14,561 nt of DNA from an uncultured bacterium. Lineage in GTDB: Bacteria; Bacillota_I; Bacilli_A; RF39; UBA660. The translations under genes were made by a program, and so were the position numbers. This document shows positions 1 through 7,512 of the stretch, one piece after another. Numbering within the stretch: the stretch's first letter is position 1; each line of letters starts with the position of its first letter. The notes beneath the pieces are model-generated. The model saw nothing but the letters and a program-made list of their open reading frames with translations. It searched no databases and was not told the DNA's origin. The stretch covers positions 1-14,561 of the forward strand of contig CASEKZ010000010.1 of assembly GCA_949288625.1 (NCBI GenBank), written 5' to 3'.

Positions 1-103
1 GATTTTAAAAAAATACGTAGAATAATTAACATGATAAAGTAAGTAAAAATACTAGCTTTGTTTTCCGTTTTTTATTTAAAAGAATAGAAAGCGGGTGATG
101 TTT

Positions 104-187
104 ATGAGGTTTAGATTTGAAATAAAGTTTACTTTAAAATTAATCGTCATATTACTAATTATAATAGTCACTTTGATTATTATATAA
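104..187 (+). CDS. Possible 27-residue hydrophobic membrane peptide
   Basis: A short reading frame starts at ATG 104, a few bases after a plausible Shine-Dalgarno (GGGTGAT at 93-99). It encodes a basic N-terminus (Arg-2, Arg-4, Lys-8, Lys-12) followed by an almost purely Ile/Leu/Val/Thr stretch from about residue 13 to 27, so it would be a single-span membrane peptide. An intrinsic terminator follows at 196-230, which gives the frame the shape of a complete small transcription unit. The composition resembles small hydrophobic peptides such as type I toxins or regulatory membrane peptides, but I recognise no family. In AT-rich DNA such hydrophobic frames also arise by chance. The in-frame ATG at 98 is an alternative start but overlaps the ribosome site. 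Confidence 0.35.
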   Translation: MRFRFEIKFTLKLIVILLIIIVTLIII

Positions 188-195
188 TAGTTAAG

Positions 196-230
196 AAAAA
201 CAAGGCTAAGTAAAATCTAGCCCTGTTTTT
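196..230 (+). terminator. Intrinsic terminator after the small peptide
   Basis: The arms 196-208 and 218-230 pair over 13 positions with one A/C mismatch around a 9-nt loop, and the 3' arm ends in five T. It separates the 104-187 peptide from rnc. Between here and rnc (231-372) I see only short AT-rich hairpins and no gene. Confidence 0.7.
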
Positions 231-372
231 CAATAAAACCAAAAATTTTTTGGAAAACAACTAGTAAGCTGCTTCCTTACATTTATGTTATATAAAAAAA
301 TAAACGTAATATCAATAATTTATAATAGCATTTAAGAATTTAGTTAATATAATAGATTAAATTCTTTTTTTT

Positions 373-381
373 TGTTATAAT
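373..381 (+). promoter_or_regulatory. Extended -10 promoter for rnc-smc
   Basis: TGT followed by TATAAT (376-381) is a perfect extended -10 element. No good -35 is visible 17 bases upstream, as is common for extended -10 promoters. Transcription would start near 388, downstream of the upstream in-frame ATG at 385. This is one reason to place the rnc start at 397. Confidence 0.6.
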
Positions 382-396
382 TTAATGGGTGATAGC

Positions 397-1062
397 ATGA
401 AGTTACTTGATAGGTTTAATATTAAAACTAATAACATGCATATTTATGATACAGCTTTTTCACATTCATCATATTGTAATGAGCATCATATAAAAGAAGA
501 TTATCAAAGACTAGAGTTTTTAGGAGATAAAGTCCTTGATTTAATAATGAGTGATTATCTTTATAACACGACTTGTTATGAAGAAGGAAAAATGACCAAG
601 ATTAGATCAATGTATGTGTGTGAAAACGCTTTATATGAGTATGCGATGCTTCTTGATTTTCCTTTGTATGCAAAAGTAGGTAAAGGAGAAGAGGCTCATG
701 GAGGTAAGTATCGTAAAGCAACGCTTGCGGATATGTTTGAATCTTTTTTAGGAGCGGTATACCTGGATCAAGGTTATGAAAAAGCAAGAGAAATAGTGTA
801 TGAGGTTGTAATTCCTTTTATCAAAGAAAAACCAGAGACGTTTTTTATGGATTATAAGTCATTATTGCAAGAAATGGTTCAAACAACTAAGAAATCAGTT
901 ACTTATGAACTTGTTAAAGAAGAAGGCCCATCTCATGATAGAACTTTTACAATGGACGTTATCGTAGATGGTATAGTTTTAGCAACTGGAGTTGCAAAAT
1001 CAAAAAAAGAAGCCGAGCAGCAAGCTGCAAAGCACGCGTTAGAAAAGCGTGCTAAGGCCTAG
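397..1062 (+). CDS. rnc: Ribonuclease III
   Basis: Double-strand-specific endoribonuclease that processes rRNA precursors and structured RNAs; cytoplasmic, Mg-dependent dimer. The 221-residue protein has an N-terminal RNase III domain (about residues 5-145) with the signature RLEFLGD (Glu-40, Asp-44), the EGKMT segment with Glu-63, and LADMFES with the catalytic Asp-112 and Glu-115. A C-terminal double-stranded RNA binding domain follows (about 152-220), ending in the KSKKEAEQQAA helix. The position of E. coli Glu-38 is Gln here, a variant I believe occurs in other bacterial and eukaryotic family members. I chose ATG 397 over the in-frame ATG at 385: the bases GGTGAT at 388-393 form the ribosome site, and a -10 box at 376-381 puts the mRNA start near 388. 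smc follows after 16 bases, the usual rnc-smc operon. Confidence 0.96.
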   Translation: MKLLDRFNIKTNNMHIYDTAFSHSSYCNEHHIKEDYQRLEFLGDKVLDLIMSDYLYNTTCYEEGKMTKIRSMYVCENALYEYAMLLDFPLYAKVGKGEEAHGGKYRKATLADMFESFLGAVYLDQGYEKAREIVYEVVIPFIKEKPETFFMDYKSLLQEMVQTTKKSVTYELVKEEGPSHDRTFTMDVIVDGIVLATGVAKSKKEAEQQAAKHALEKRAKA

Positions 1063-1078
1063 TTAGGAGTGTATTAAG

Positions 1079-4042
1079 ATGTATTTAAAACAGATTAAAG
1101 CCTCAGGTTTTAAATCTTTTGCGGAAAAAACGATAATAGATTTGACTTCTGGAATATCGGGTGTTGTAGGACCTAATGGTAGCGGAAAAAGTAACATAGT
1201 TGATGCGGTACGTTGGGTTTTAGGTGAGCAATCAGTTAAACAACTTCGTGGTGAAGGAGCGATGAGTGATGTTATATTTTCTGGAAGCAAGTCAAGAAAA
1301 GCGGCATCAAGTGCTAGTGTGACCTTAGTTTTTGATAATACGGATAAATATTTACCAACTGATTATACTGAGGTATCTATTAAAAGATGTATATATAAAA
1401 CAGGGGAAAATGAATACTTTTTAAATAATGAGAAGGTAAGGTTAAAAGACATTAACGATCTTTTTGTTGATGCCGGTGTTTCAAAAGAATCATTTAACAT
1501 CATTTCACAAGGGGATATAGCATCAATTTTATCTAATAAGCCAGAAGAAAGACGAATTATTTTTGAGGCTGCCGCTAATGTTTTAAAATATAAGAAAAGA
1601 AAAGATGAGGCACTAAGAAAACTAGAAAGAACTCATGAAAACATGAATCGTGTAAACGACATCATGCTAGAACTTGAATCTAGTTTAGAACCACTTAAAA
1701 AGCAAAGTATTGATGCAAAAAAATATTTAGAAGATAAAAAAAAGTTAGACGAAATAGAAGTATCTTTAATCGTTAATGAAGTAGATAGTATTAATAAAGA
1801 TTATCAAGCTAATAAAAGACTTATTTCTTCTTTAAATGAAGAAATATTAAAATTAGAAGCTAGTGGTAACGTAGATAATTCTAAAATAGAAGAGTTAAAG
1901 TTAAAGCAGGCTAAAACAGAAGAAGAATTATATAAGGTTCAAAATTTATTAACAAAAGTTTCTGCTGAAACCGAAAGCCTTTTAGGTAAAAAGAATCTTG
2001 TTATTGAAAGACAAAAATATAACGCTAAGGATTCTAAGGTTCATGAAAACATGGTTAACCTAAAAGAAACGATATTGAAAAGGGAAAATGAAATATTCGG
2101 TGTTAAAAACACCATTGAAATAATAAAAAATAAAATAAATAGTTATGAAGAAAAAATTTCTTTAAATGACCAAGAATTTATTGAGGTTAAAAAATTACGA
2201 GAAGAAAGTGAAAGAAAATTAACAAACCAAAACAGGTTAGAAAACGAAATTTCTTACAAAATAGAAATGTTAAAAAACACCGTTGAAAACAATGCCGGGC
2301 TACCTTTTGCGGTTAAAAACGTACTTGATAATCCAAAGCTAACTGGAGTTTATGGAGTTATCTCAAGTTTAATTGAAACTGATAAAGAATATGCACTTGC
2401 GATTTCAACGGCACTTGGTGCAGCTGGTAACTACGTTGTTGTTGATAATGAGTTTACGGCAAAAGAAGCGATTAATTTTTTAAAAATTAATAAATTTGGT
2501 AGGGTAACGTTTTTCCCACTTAATATTATAAAAGCAAGAGAAGTAGATAATCAAACTTACCAAATTTTAAAACAAGAGGTAGATTTTGTTGGCATTGCTT
2601 CTTCCTTGATTAGGTATGATTCTGTTTATGACCCAGTTATTAAAAATCAGCTTGGTACAACTATAGTTGTTAATGACATTGATACCGCAACACAAATTGC
2701 CAGAAAGATAAATTATAAGTATAAAGTGGTAACGTTAGAAGGGGAATTAATTCACGTAGGTGGCTCTTTAACTGGTGGTGTACTTAAAAATACGAGTAGT
2801 TTAATTACTCAAAAGCATGAACTTAATGATAACGTTAAAGAACTAGAAAATTTACAAAAATCCAGATCCAATTTAGAAATGATGCTAAATGAAGCTGATG
2901 ATAAATATAAAGTTGTTTTAGAAGAAAAAAATAAATTAAACGAGGCATTAACAAACCTTCAAATATCGCTTAAGTATGAGCTTGAAAGAAAGCTTGTAAT
3001 GGAAGAAGAACTTAACAAACATAAAGAAGAAATGAGTAACATAAATGGTTTGTTAAATGGTACTTTAAGTACTGAAGAAGAAAAAATAGTAAATGAATAT
3101 TATGAAAAAGAAAAAGAAAAGAAAGCTCTTACAAATAAGATAGAAGAATTAAAACAAACACTTAGTGATTATAAAGATGAAATAGATAGTATGGAAAGAA
3201 ATTACAAGGTTAACAACCAAGAGTTTTATAAGAAAAGCACGGAGCTTAAGGAACTTGAAATTATGGTTAACCGTGAGGATGTTAAGTTAGATAATCTTCT
3301 TAATACCTTAACCGAGGATTATGGTATGACCTTTGAGAAGGCTAAAAGAAATTATTTCTTGGATATAGATCCTAAGGAGGCAAGAACGATAGTTGATAAG
3401 TGTAAGTTTGAGATAAAACAACTTGGTGAGGTTAATGTTGGAGCGATTGAAGAATATGAAAGAGTTTCCCAAAGATATGATTTTTTAAGTTCACAAAAAG
3501 CGGATTTAACGAATGCAGAAAATACGATATTGGAAATAATTGATGAGTTAGATGGAATAATGAAAGAAAGGTTCTTGGCTTCTTTTGAACAAATAAAGAT
3601 AAAATTTACGGAAATATTTAAGAAGTTGTTTGGTGGTGGAAACGCCGAGTTAAAACTTACTGATCCTTCTAATGTTCTTACAACGGGTATTGATATTAAA
3701 GCTCTACCTCCAGGAAAAACACTTAAACACATATCGCTTTTATCAGGTGGTGAAAAAACCTTAACCGCTATTTCTCTTTTGTTTGCAATACTAGAAACAA
3801 GACCAGTACCTTTTTGTATTTTAGATGAGGTAGAGGCGGCTTTAGATGAGGTTAACGTTGATAACTTTGGTAAGTTCTTAAGTGAATTTAGGGGTAAAAC
3901 ACAGTTTATTGTTATTACTCACAAGAAAAAAACCATGGAGTATGCTGATGTTTTATATGGTGTTACAATGCAAGAATCTGGTGTTTCAAAGCTTGTTAGT
4001 GTAAAGTTAGAAGATATAAAAAAAGATAGTAGCTTAAATTAG
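1079..4042 (+). CDS. smc: Chromosome segregation ATPase SMC, short-armed
   Basis: Core subunit of the bacterial Smc-ScpAB condensin, which loads near the origin and organises and segregates the chromosome. The sequence shows the N-terminal head with Walker A GPNGSGKS (residues 31-38) and Q-loop Gln-144, then a coiled coil rich in Glu/Lys. The hinge lies at about residues 405-565 (with the GGSLTGG stretch near 560), followed by the returning coiled coil. The C-terminal head has the ABC signature LSGGE (888-892), Walker B with Asp-916/Glu-917, and a D-loop around Leu-922/Asp-923. All ATPase motifs are intact. At 987 residues it is about 200 shorter than the roughly 1,190 usual for Bacillus SMC. 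The missing length is shared by both arms rather than by heads or hinge. A GGAG ribosome site precedes ATG 1079. It is probably co-transcribed with rnc. Confidence 0.97.
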   Translation: MYLKQIKASGFKSFAEKTIIDLTSGISGVVGPNGSGKSNIVDAVRWVLGEQSVKQLRGEGAMSDVIFSGSKSRKAASSASVTLVFDNTDKYLPTDYTEVSIKRCIYKTGENEYFLNNEKVRLKDINDLFVDAGVSKESFNIISQGDIASILSNKPEERRIIFEAAANVLKYKKRKDEALRKLERTHENMNRVNDIMLELESSLEPLKKQSIDAKKYLEDKKKLDEIEVSLIVNEVDSINKDYQANKRLISSLNEEILKLEASGNVDNSKIEELKLKQAKTEEELYKVQNLLTKVSAETESLLGKKNLVIERQKYNAKDSKVHENMVNLKETILKRENEIFGVKNTIEIIKNKINSYEEKISLNDQEFIEVKKLREESERKLTNQNRLENEISYKIEMLKNTVENNAGLPFAVKNVLDNPKLTGVYGVISSLIETDKEYALAISTALGAAGNYVVVDNEFTAKEAINFLKINKFGRVTFFPLNIIKAREVDNQTYQILKQEVDFVGIASSLIRYDSVYDPVIKNQLGTTIVVNDIDTATQIARKINYKYKVVTLEGELIHVGGSLTGGVLKNTSSLITQKHELNDNVKELENLQKSRSNLEMMLNEADDKYKVVLEEKNKLNEALTNLQISLKYELERKLVMEEELNKHKEEMSNINGLLNGTLSTEEEKIVNEYYEKEKEKKALTNKIEELKQTLSDYKDEIDSMERNYKVNNQEFYKKSTELKELEIMVNREDVKLDNLLNTLTEDYGMTFEKAKRNYFLDIDPKEARTIVDKCKFEIKQLGEVNVGAIEEYERVSQRYDFLSSQKADLTNAENTILEIIDELDGIMKERFLASFEQIKIKFTEIFKKLFGGGNAELKLTDPSNVLTTGIDIKALPPGKTLKHISLLSGGEKTLTAISLLFAILETRPVPFCILDEVEAALDEVNVDNFGKFLSEFRGKTQFIVITHKKKTMEYADVLYGVTMQESGVSKLVSVKLEDIKKDSSLN

Positions 4043-4096
4043 TTATACCTATGTTTTGTTGTTATATTAATTTAGTTTTATAGGGGGATTAATCAT

Positions 4097-4672
4097 ATGA
4101 ATTACTTAGCTTATCAAGAATTAAAAAATTATTGTAATGATAATGATGTTTTAATGACTTTTTTTGAAAACATAAGATTTTTAGAACTAATAAAAGAATA
4201 TGATTATAAATCGTTAGATGATTCTAAAAGAGTAAAGGTAGACCAAATAATAATAGATGTTGATAATATAATTAAATCATTAGACTTATTGTTAGAAAAG
4301 GATTATTATCTTAGCTTGAGATTTAAAGTGATTTATAATTTAAAAGTGTTTAAAAAAGAATTGGGTTATAAATTATGTAGTTATCTAGATTTGATAGATG
4401 AATACGTAAGAAGAATAAACGAATTAGATTTTGTTTTGGAATCTAAAAGTGAAAGAAAAATAGAAGACATATTAAACGCGTATTATTTAGCCTTTTTATC
4501 ACTCATAACGATTATAAATGATCGGGCAAGGTATGATTATGAAATGTTAAATAAAGGTAAATATAAGGATGCTGATATAAAGGATTTTAGGTATCTTAAT
4601 GATGCTGCTAAGTCATACGAATTATCGCTTGTTATTAAAAACAGGAAGTTTAATAGCAAAAAAGAGAAATGA
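4097..4672 (+). CDS. Hypothetical helical protein, 191 residues
   Basis: I do not recognise this protein. It is rich in Leu, Ile, Lys, Asp and Tyr, with patterns typical of an all-helical soluble protein. It has no signal peptide, no clear membrane span, no cysteine or histidine metal motif and no nucleotide-binding loop. A strong ribosome site (GGGGGAT at 4083-4089) precedes ATG 4097. It starts 54 bases after smc in the same direction and could be read from the smc operon; no strong promoter is visible in the gap. Its stop TGA lies inside the 5' arm and loop of a hairpin shared with the convergent def gene. In Bacillus the gene after smc is ftsY, which this is not. Confidence 0.75.
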   Translation: MNYLAYQELKNYCNDNDVLMTFFENIRFLELIKEYDYKSLDDSKRVKVDQIIIDVDNIIKSLDLLLEKDYYLSLRFKVIYNLKVFKKELGYKLCSYLDLIDEYVRRINELDFVLESKSERKIEDILNAYYLAFLSLITIINDRARYDYEMLNKGKYKDADIKDFRYLNDAAKSYELSLVIKNRKFNSKKEK

Positions 4673-4688
4673 AAAACATTTCTCTTTT
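4660..4688. terminator. Bidirectional terminator between the unknown gene and def
   Basis: A perfect 11-bp stem (4660-4670 with 4678-4688) has a 7-nt loop. It is flanked by A-rich sequence on the left and the 3' arm ends in four T, so it can work for the plus-strand gene ending at 4672 and for def, which ends at 4687. Confidence 0.65.
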
Positions 4689-5235
4689 AAATTGCTCTAT
4701 ATTTTTCGGCGTCTTTAAATGGATTGTTTTTATCAATTCTATCAACGAATAAGATTCCTTGTAAATGATCTATTTCATGCTGAACACATATTGCTAAATC
4801 TTCTCTTAATCTCATTTGAAATTTATTTCCGTTTATATCATAAGCCTCAATTGTTACCCTTGCGTATCTAGGAATTATACCTTTAACTTCTCGGTTAACA
4901 CTTAAGCACCCTTCACCTTGTTCAACGTATATTTTCTCAGCACTATTACTTATTATTTTAGGATTTGCAAAGAAGTATTCTTTAAAACTTCCATCATCTT
5001 GTTCATCTACTATAACAAACCATCTTTTTGCAAGACCAATTTGAATGGCTGATAAACCCCAACCAGCCCTAAGATTATATTTTTTAGCATATTTTTCAAT
5101 TTGACTGTATCTTAAATTTTCCATTGCATCTTTAACGATCTGTTTTTCTTCTTTTGATAATGGAAAGGTGACTTCTTTACTAACCATTCTTAGTCTTTTG
5201 TCTTTTTCATCTAATATCTTTAATTTTTTAAACAT
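4687..5235 (-). CDS. def: Peptide deformylase
   Basis: Metalloenzyme that removes the formyl group from the N-terminal methionine of nascent proteins at the ribosome. All three family motifs are present: motif I GWGLSAIQIG (residues 58-67), motif II EGCLS with metal ligand Cys-110, and motif III HEIDHLQG with ligands His-153 and His-157 and catalytic Glu-154. The 182-residue length and the extended region between motifs I and II fit the longer type 2 enzymes of Gram-positive bacteria. I start it at the ATG at 5235 and not the in-frame ATG at 5253, because the codons between them contain the ribosome site AGAGGTG. Transcription runs from the side of the YjcZ-like gene, but a terminator separates the two, so def probably has its own promoter in 5250-5275, which I cannot define. 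Confidence 0.95.
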   Translation of the reverse strand: MFKKLKILDEKDKRLRMVSKEVTFPLSKEEKQIVKDAMENLRYSQIEKYAKKYNLRAGWGLSAIQIGLAKRWFVIVDEQDDGSFKEYFFANPKIISNSAEKIYVEQGEGCLSVNREVKGIIPRYARVTIEAYDINGNKFQMRLREDLAICVQHEIDHLQGILFVDRIDKNNPFKDAEKYRAI

Positions 5236-5275
5236 AATGTCACCTCTAATCACATGTATTCTATCATAAAAAAAA

Positions 5276-5294
5276 AGGAAAGTAAAACTTTCCT
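5276..5294 (-). terminator. Terminator of the YjcZ-like gene
   Basis: On the minus strand an 8-bp perfect stem (5287-5294 with 5276-5283) closes a 3-nt loop and is followed by a run of nine T. It overlaps the stop codon of the mini-protein gene and separates it from def. Confidence 0.75.
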
Positions 5295-5466
5295 AGTTAT
5301 TTCCTAACCATCTAGCTCCAATAACTATAACTAGTAGGATAAATAATACTAAGATAATGGCAGTTCCATAGCCGTTGTTAGCATATCCTGCATATGGATA
5401 TTGATAGCCACCTTGACAACATGGTGAGTTATACCCGTATCCACCTTGATAACCATAGTAATACAT
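5293..5466 (-). CDS. YjcZ-like Tyr/Gly-rich membrane mini-protein
   Basis: A 57-residue protein in two parts. The first 34 residues are dominated by Tyr, Gly, Gln and Asn with a Cys-Cys pair at 16-17. A hydrophobic segment follows (about residues 35-50, AIILVLFILLVIVIG) and then a short tail ending ARWLGNN. This build, a Gly/Tyr-rich head directly joined to a single membrane span of the type ILVLFILLVIV, is that of the YjcZ family of small sporulation-associated proteins in Bacillales, though the head here is longer than usual. The ribosome site is strong (GGAGGG, read on the minus strand at about 5475-5480). TATAAT-like sequences lie further upstream, but I cannot assign a sigma factor. A terminator follows directly, so it is a monocistronic unit. 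Its function in the family is poorly known; a coat or membrane role is only inferred. Confidence 0.75.
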   Translation of the reverse strand: MYYYGYQGGYGYNSPCCQGGYQYPYAGYANNGYGTAIILVLFILLVIVIGARWLGNN

Positions 5467-5562
5467 GTTAATATCCCTCCTTTGAGATTATCTATTATAG
5501 TTTATTATAAATGTAAACAAAGTGTTATGCAAAATACCTATATATAAAAAAAAATAAAAATG

Positions 5563-5571
5563 TGGTATTAT
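5563..5571 (+). promoter_or_regulatory. Extended -10 promoter for ftsW
   Basis: TGG followed by TATTAT (5566-5571) forms an extended -10 element without a clear -35. The transcript would start near 5578, after the in-frame ATG at 5576, and would carry the ribosome site GGTGATAGC just before ATG 5591. The same layout and the same nine bases precede rnc. Confidence 0.55.
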
Positions 5572-5590
5572 ATTTATGATAGGTGATAGC

Positions 5591-6733
5591 ATGAGGAAAG
5601 TATTTAATAAAGTAGATAAGCCATTATTAATTGTTACAATTATATGCTTGGTTTTTGGACTTTTAATGGTTGGTAGTGCCTCGTCTTTAAAGGCATACAT
5701 GTCTATGGGGGATAGTTATTACTATTTTAAAAGACAATTATTATTTATAATAATGGGTTTAACCGCTTTTTTTGTTATTATAAAAATACCAATAAAAAAT
5801 TATAAAAGTATTATATATGTCGTGGTTTTAGGGGTAATTGGTGCTTTGCTTTACGTTCTTTTAAAGGGAGAAGAAAGTAATGGTATTAACGGATGGATTT
5901 ACTTTGGAAGTTTTGGTATTCAACCTTCAGAATTTGCTAAAACAACGTTAATATTATTTATGGCACTTATTTTTGAAAGATTATTAAAGGTTCGTGACTT
6001 AAGTAACGTAGCTAAAGTAGCTCCGTTTATAGTACCTTTAATATTTATATTTTTAGTATTTGAACAACCTGATTTTGGTACGATGATGGTTTTGGTTGGG
6101 ATAACTATAATGATATTTTTTATGATACCTTATGATAAAAAAACTAGGTTTGTAATGATTACTTTTACCATTATATCGGTTCTTTTGCTAGCACTTGTTA
6201 TGGCTGTAACCGGTAAGGGTCTAAGCGAAAGTCAAATGGCAAGGTTTAATTATCGTGATCCTTGTACACGTTATCGTGAGCGTACTGGCTATCAAGTGTG
6301 TAACGGATATATTGCCATAAATACCGGTGGTTTATTAGGTAGTGGGTATGGTAATAGCAAACAAAAATATTTGTATTTACCAGAAGCACACACGGATTTT
6401 ATATTTGCAATCATAATAGAAGAAATGGGACTAATCGTTGGTGTTATGATGATTTTAGCTTATTTCGTGGTAATATGGCGAATAATTATGATTGGAAAAA
6501 AATCGTATAATTTACAGGGTACGATAATATGTTACGGAGTTGCTACTTTAATTTCACTTCACGTTTTAATTAATTTAGGTGGTGTTTTAGGAATAATTCC
6601 CCTTACTGGGGTACCGCTTCCTTTTTATTCGTATGGTGGGTCATTTATGATTAATTTGCTTATATGTTTGGGGCTTGTTCAACGTGTATGCGTTGAAAAT
6701 AAAATTTTTGAACAAAAGCATTTGGTACGATAA
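5591..6733 (+). CDS. ftsW: FtsW/RodA/SpoVE-family peptidoglycan polymerase (SEDS)
   Basis: Polytopic membrane glycosyltransferase that polymerises lipid II, working with a class B penicillin-binding protein in septal (or elongation) wall synthesis. The 380 residues show about ten hydrophobic spans and the family landmarks in order: GINGW...QPSEFAK (near 103-120), EQPDFGT, GYIAINTGGLLGSGYGNSKQ, LPEAHTDFIFA with the presumed catalytic Asp-269, and LPFYSYGGS near the end. The loop before the GYIAI motif, with a CTRYRERTGYQVCNGY-like stretch, departs from Bacillus FtsW; I associate this form with Erysipelotrichia and mollicute relatives. The motif LPEAHTDF favours FtsW/SpoVE over RodA, but without other division genes nearby the assignment among paralogues is not certain. 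ATG 5591 is chosen over 5576 because of the AGGTGAT ribosome site and the promoter position. A terminator follows directly. Confidence 0.9.
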   Translation: MRKVFNKVDKPLLIVTIICLVFGLLMVGSASSLKAYMSMGDSYYYFKRQLLFIIMGLTAFFVIIKIPIKNYKSIIYVVVLGVIGALLYVLLKGEESNGINGWIYFGSFGIQPSEFAKTTLILFMALIFERLLKVRDLSNVAKVAPFIVPLIFIFLVFEQPDFGTMMVLVGITIMIFFMIPYDKKTRFVMITFTIISVLLLALVMAVTGKGLSESQMARFNYRDPCTRYRERTGYQVCNGYIAINTGGLLGSGYGNSKQKYLYLPEAHTDFIFAIIIEEMGLIVGVMMILAYFVVIWRIIMIGKKSYNLQGTIICYGVATLISLHVLINLGGVLGIIPLTGVPLPFYSYGGSFMINLLICLGLVQRVCVENKIFEQKHLVR

Positions 6734-6764
6734 AGTTAATTTAAATTTTAAATTAACTTTTTTA
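6732..6764 (+). terminator. Intrinsic terminator of ftsW
   Basis: A perfect 12-bp stem (6732-6743 with 6749-6760) with a 5-nt loop is followed by TTTATTTTAT. It begins within the ftsW stop codon, so the next genes need their own promoter. Confidence 0.8.
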
Positions 6765-6822
6765 TTTTATAGCGAGTGTTTTTTTTATTTGTGTTTAATA
6801 ATTAAAGTGAAAGGAGGGAAAA

Positions 6823-7512
6823 ATGATTAATTTAATAAAAAGGTATTGGAAGTATTTGGTATTTGTTTTAGCTATATTAATAGTAGTTGTTTTTGGATAC
6901 TTTTTTTATCAAAAAAATAATACTGTATCAACGCCAATCGTTAAGAAACTATCTTTATCAAAGCAAGAAAATGATTCAAAAACGGTGTTTGTTGATGTTA
7001 AAGGTGCTGTTAACGCACCCGGAGTATATGAGCTAGATGATGGAAAAAGAGTAATTGATGCGATCAACTTAGCTGGTGGTTTGACTGATGTAGCGGACAC
7101 CATAAACCTTAATTTAAGTAAAAAATTAAAAGATGAAATGTTTATCATCGTTTATACAAAAGACGAAATATATAATTATAAAAATAATGATGAAAAAAAT
7201 AAAGAAATAACTTGTGCGTCTTTTGAGTGTGTTTGTCCAGATTCTAAAAATGATGCTTGTATTGAAAACGAATCAAAAAAAGAAGATGATGCAAATGATA
7301 GTGAAGAAAAAGTGGCATCTGAAAAAATCTCGATAAACACGGCTAGCAAAGAAGAGTTAATGACTTTAAGTGGTATAGGGGAAGTTAAAGCCGCTGCAAT
7401 AATAAAGTACCGGGAAGATAATAATGGCTTTTCAAACATTGAAGATGTTAAAAACGTATCTGGAATAGGAGACGCACTATATGAAAAAATAAAAGATAAT
7501 ATAACCTTATGA
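6823..7512 (+). CDS. comEA: Competence protein ComEA, DNA receptor
   Basis: Membrane-anchored receptor that binds double-stranded DNA outside the cell during natural transformation and hands it to ComEC. The 229 residues comprise a short cytoplasmic tail, one membrane span (about 11-28), a SLBB domain (about 55-115, with VFVDVKGAVNAPGVYEL and INLAGGLTDVADT), and a charged linker rich in Glu/Asp/Lys with four Cys (about 125-165). A C-terminal double helix-hairpin-helix domain follows (about 169-229), with the DNA-backbone motifs LSGIGEVKA and VSGIGDALY. Linker cysteines in ComEA are not something I regard as standard; they could form disulfides outside the membrane. The ribosome site is strong (AAGGAGGG). 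The stop overlaps the comEC start by four bases, so the two are translationally coupled. Confidence 0.93.
   Translation: MINLIKRYWKYLVFVLAILIVVVFGYFFYQKNNTVSTPIVKKLSLSKQENDSKTVFVDVKGAVNAPGVYELDDGKRVIDAINLAGGLTDVADTINLNLSKKLKDEMFIIVYTKDEIYNYKNNDEKNKEITCASFECVCPDSKNDACIENESKKEDDANDSEEKVASEKISINTASKEELMTLSGIGEVKAAAIIKYREDNNGFSNIEDVKNVSGIGDALYEKIKDNITL

Noticed and set aside
3352..3732. 126-residue minus-strand frame inside smc
   Set aside because: It lies opposite the conserved C-terminal head of SMC and has no ribosome site or recognisable family.
5576..5590. Upstream in-frame start of ftsW
   Set aside because: The codons contain the ribosome site itself, and the predicted transcript starts at about 5578.
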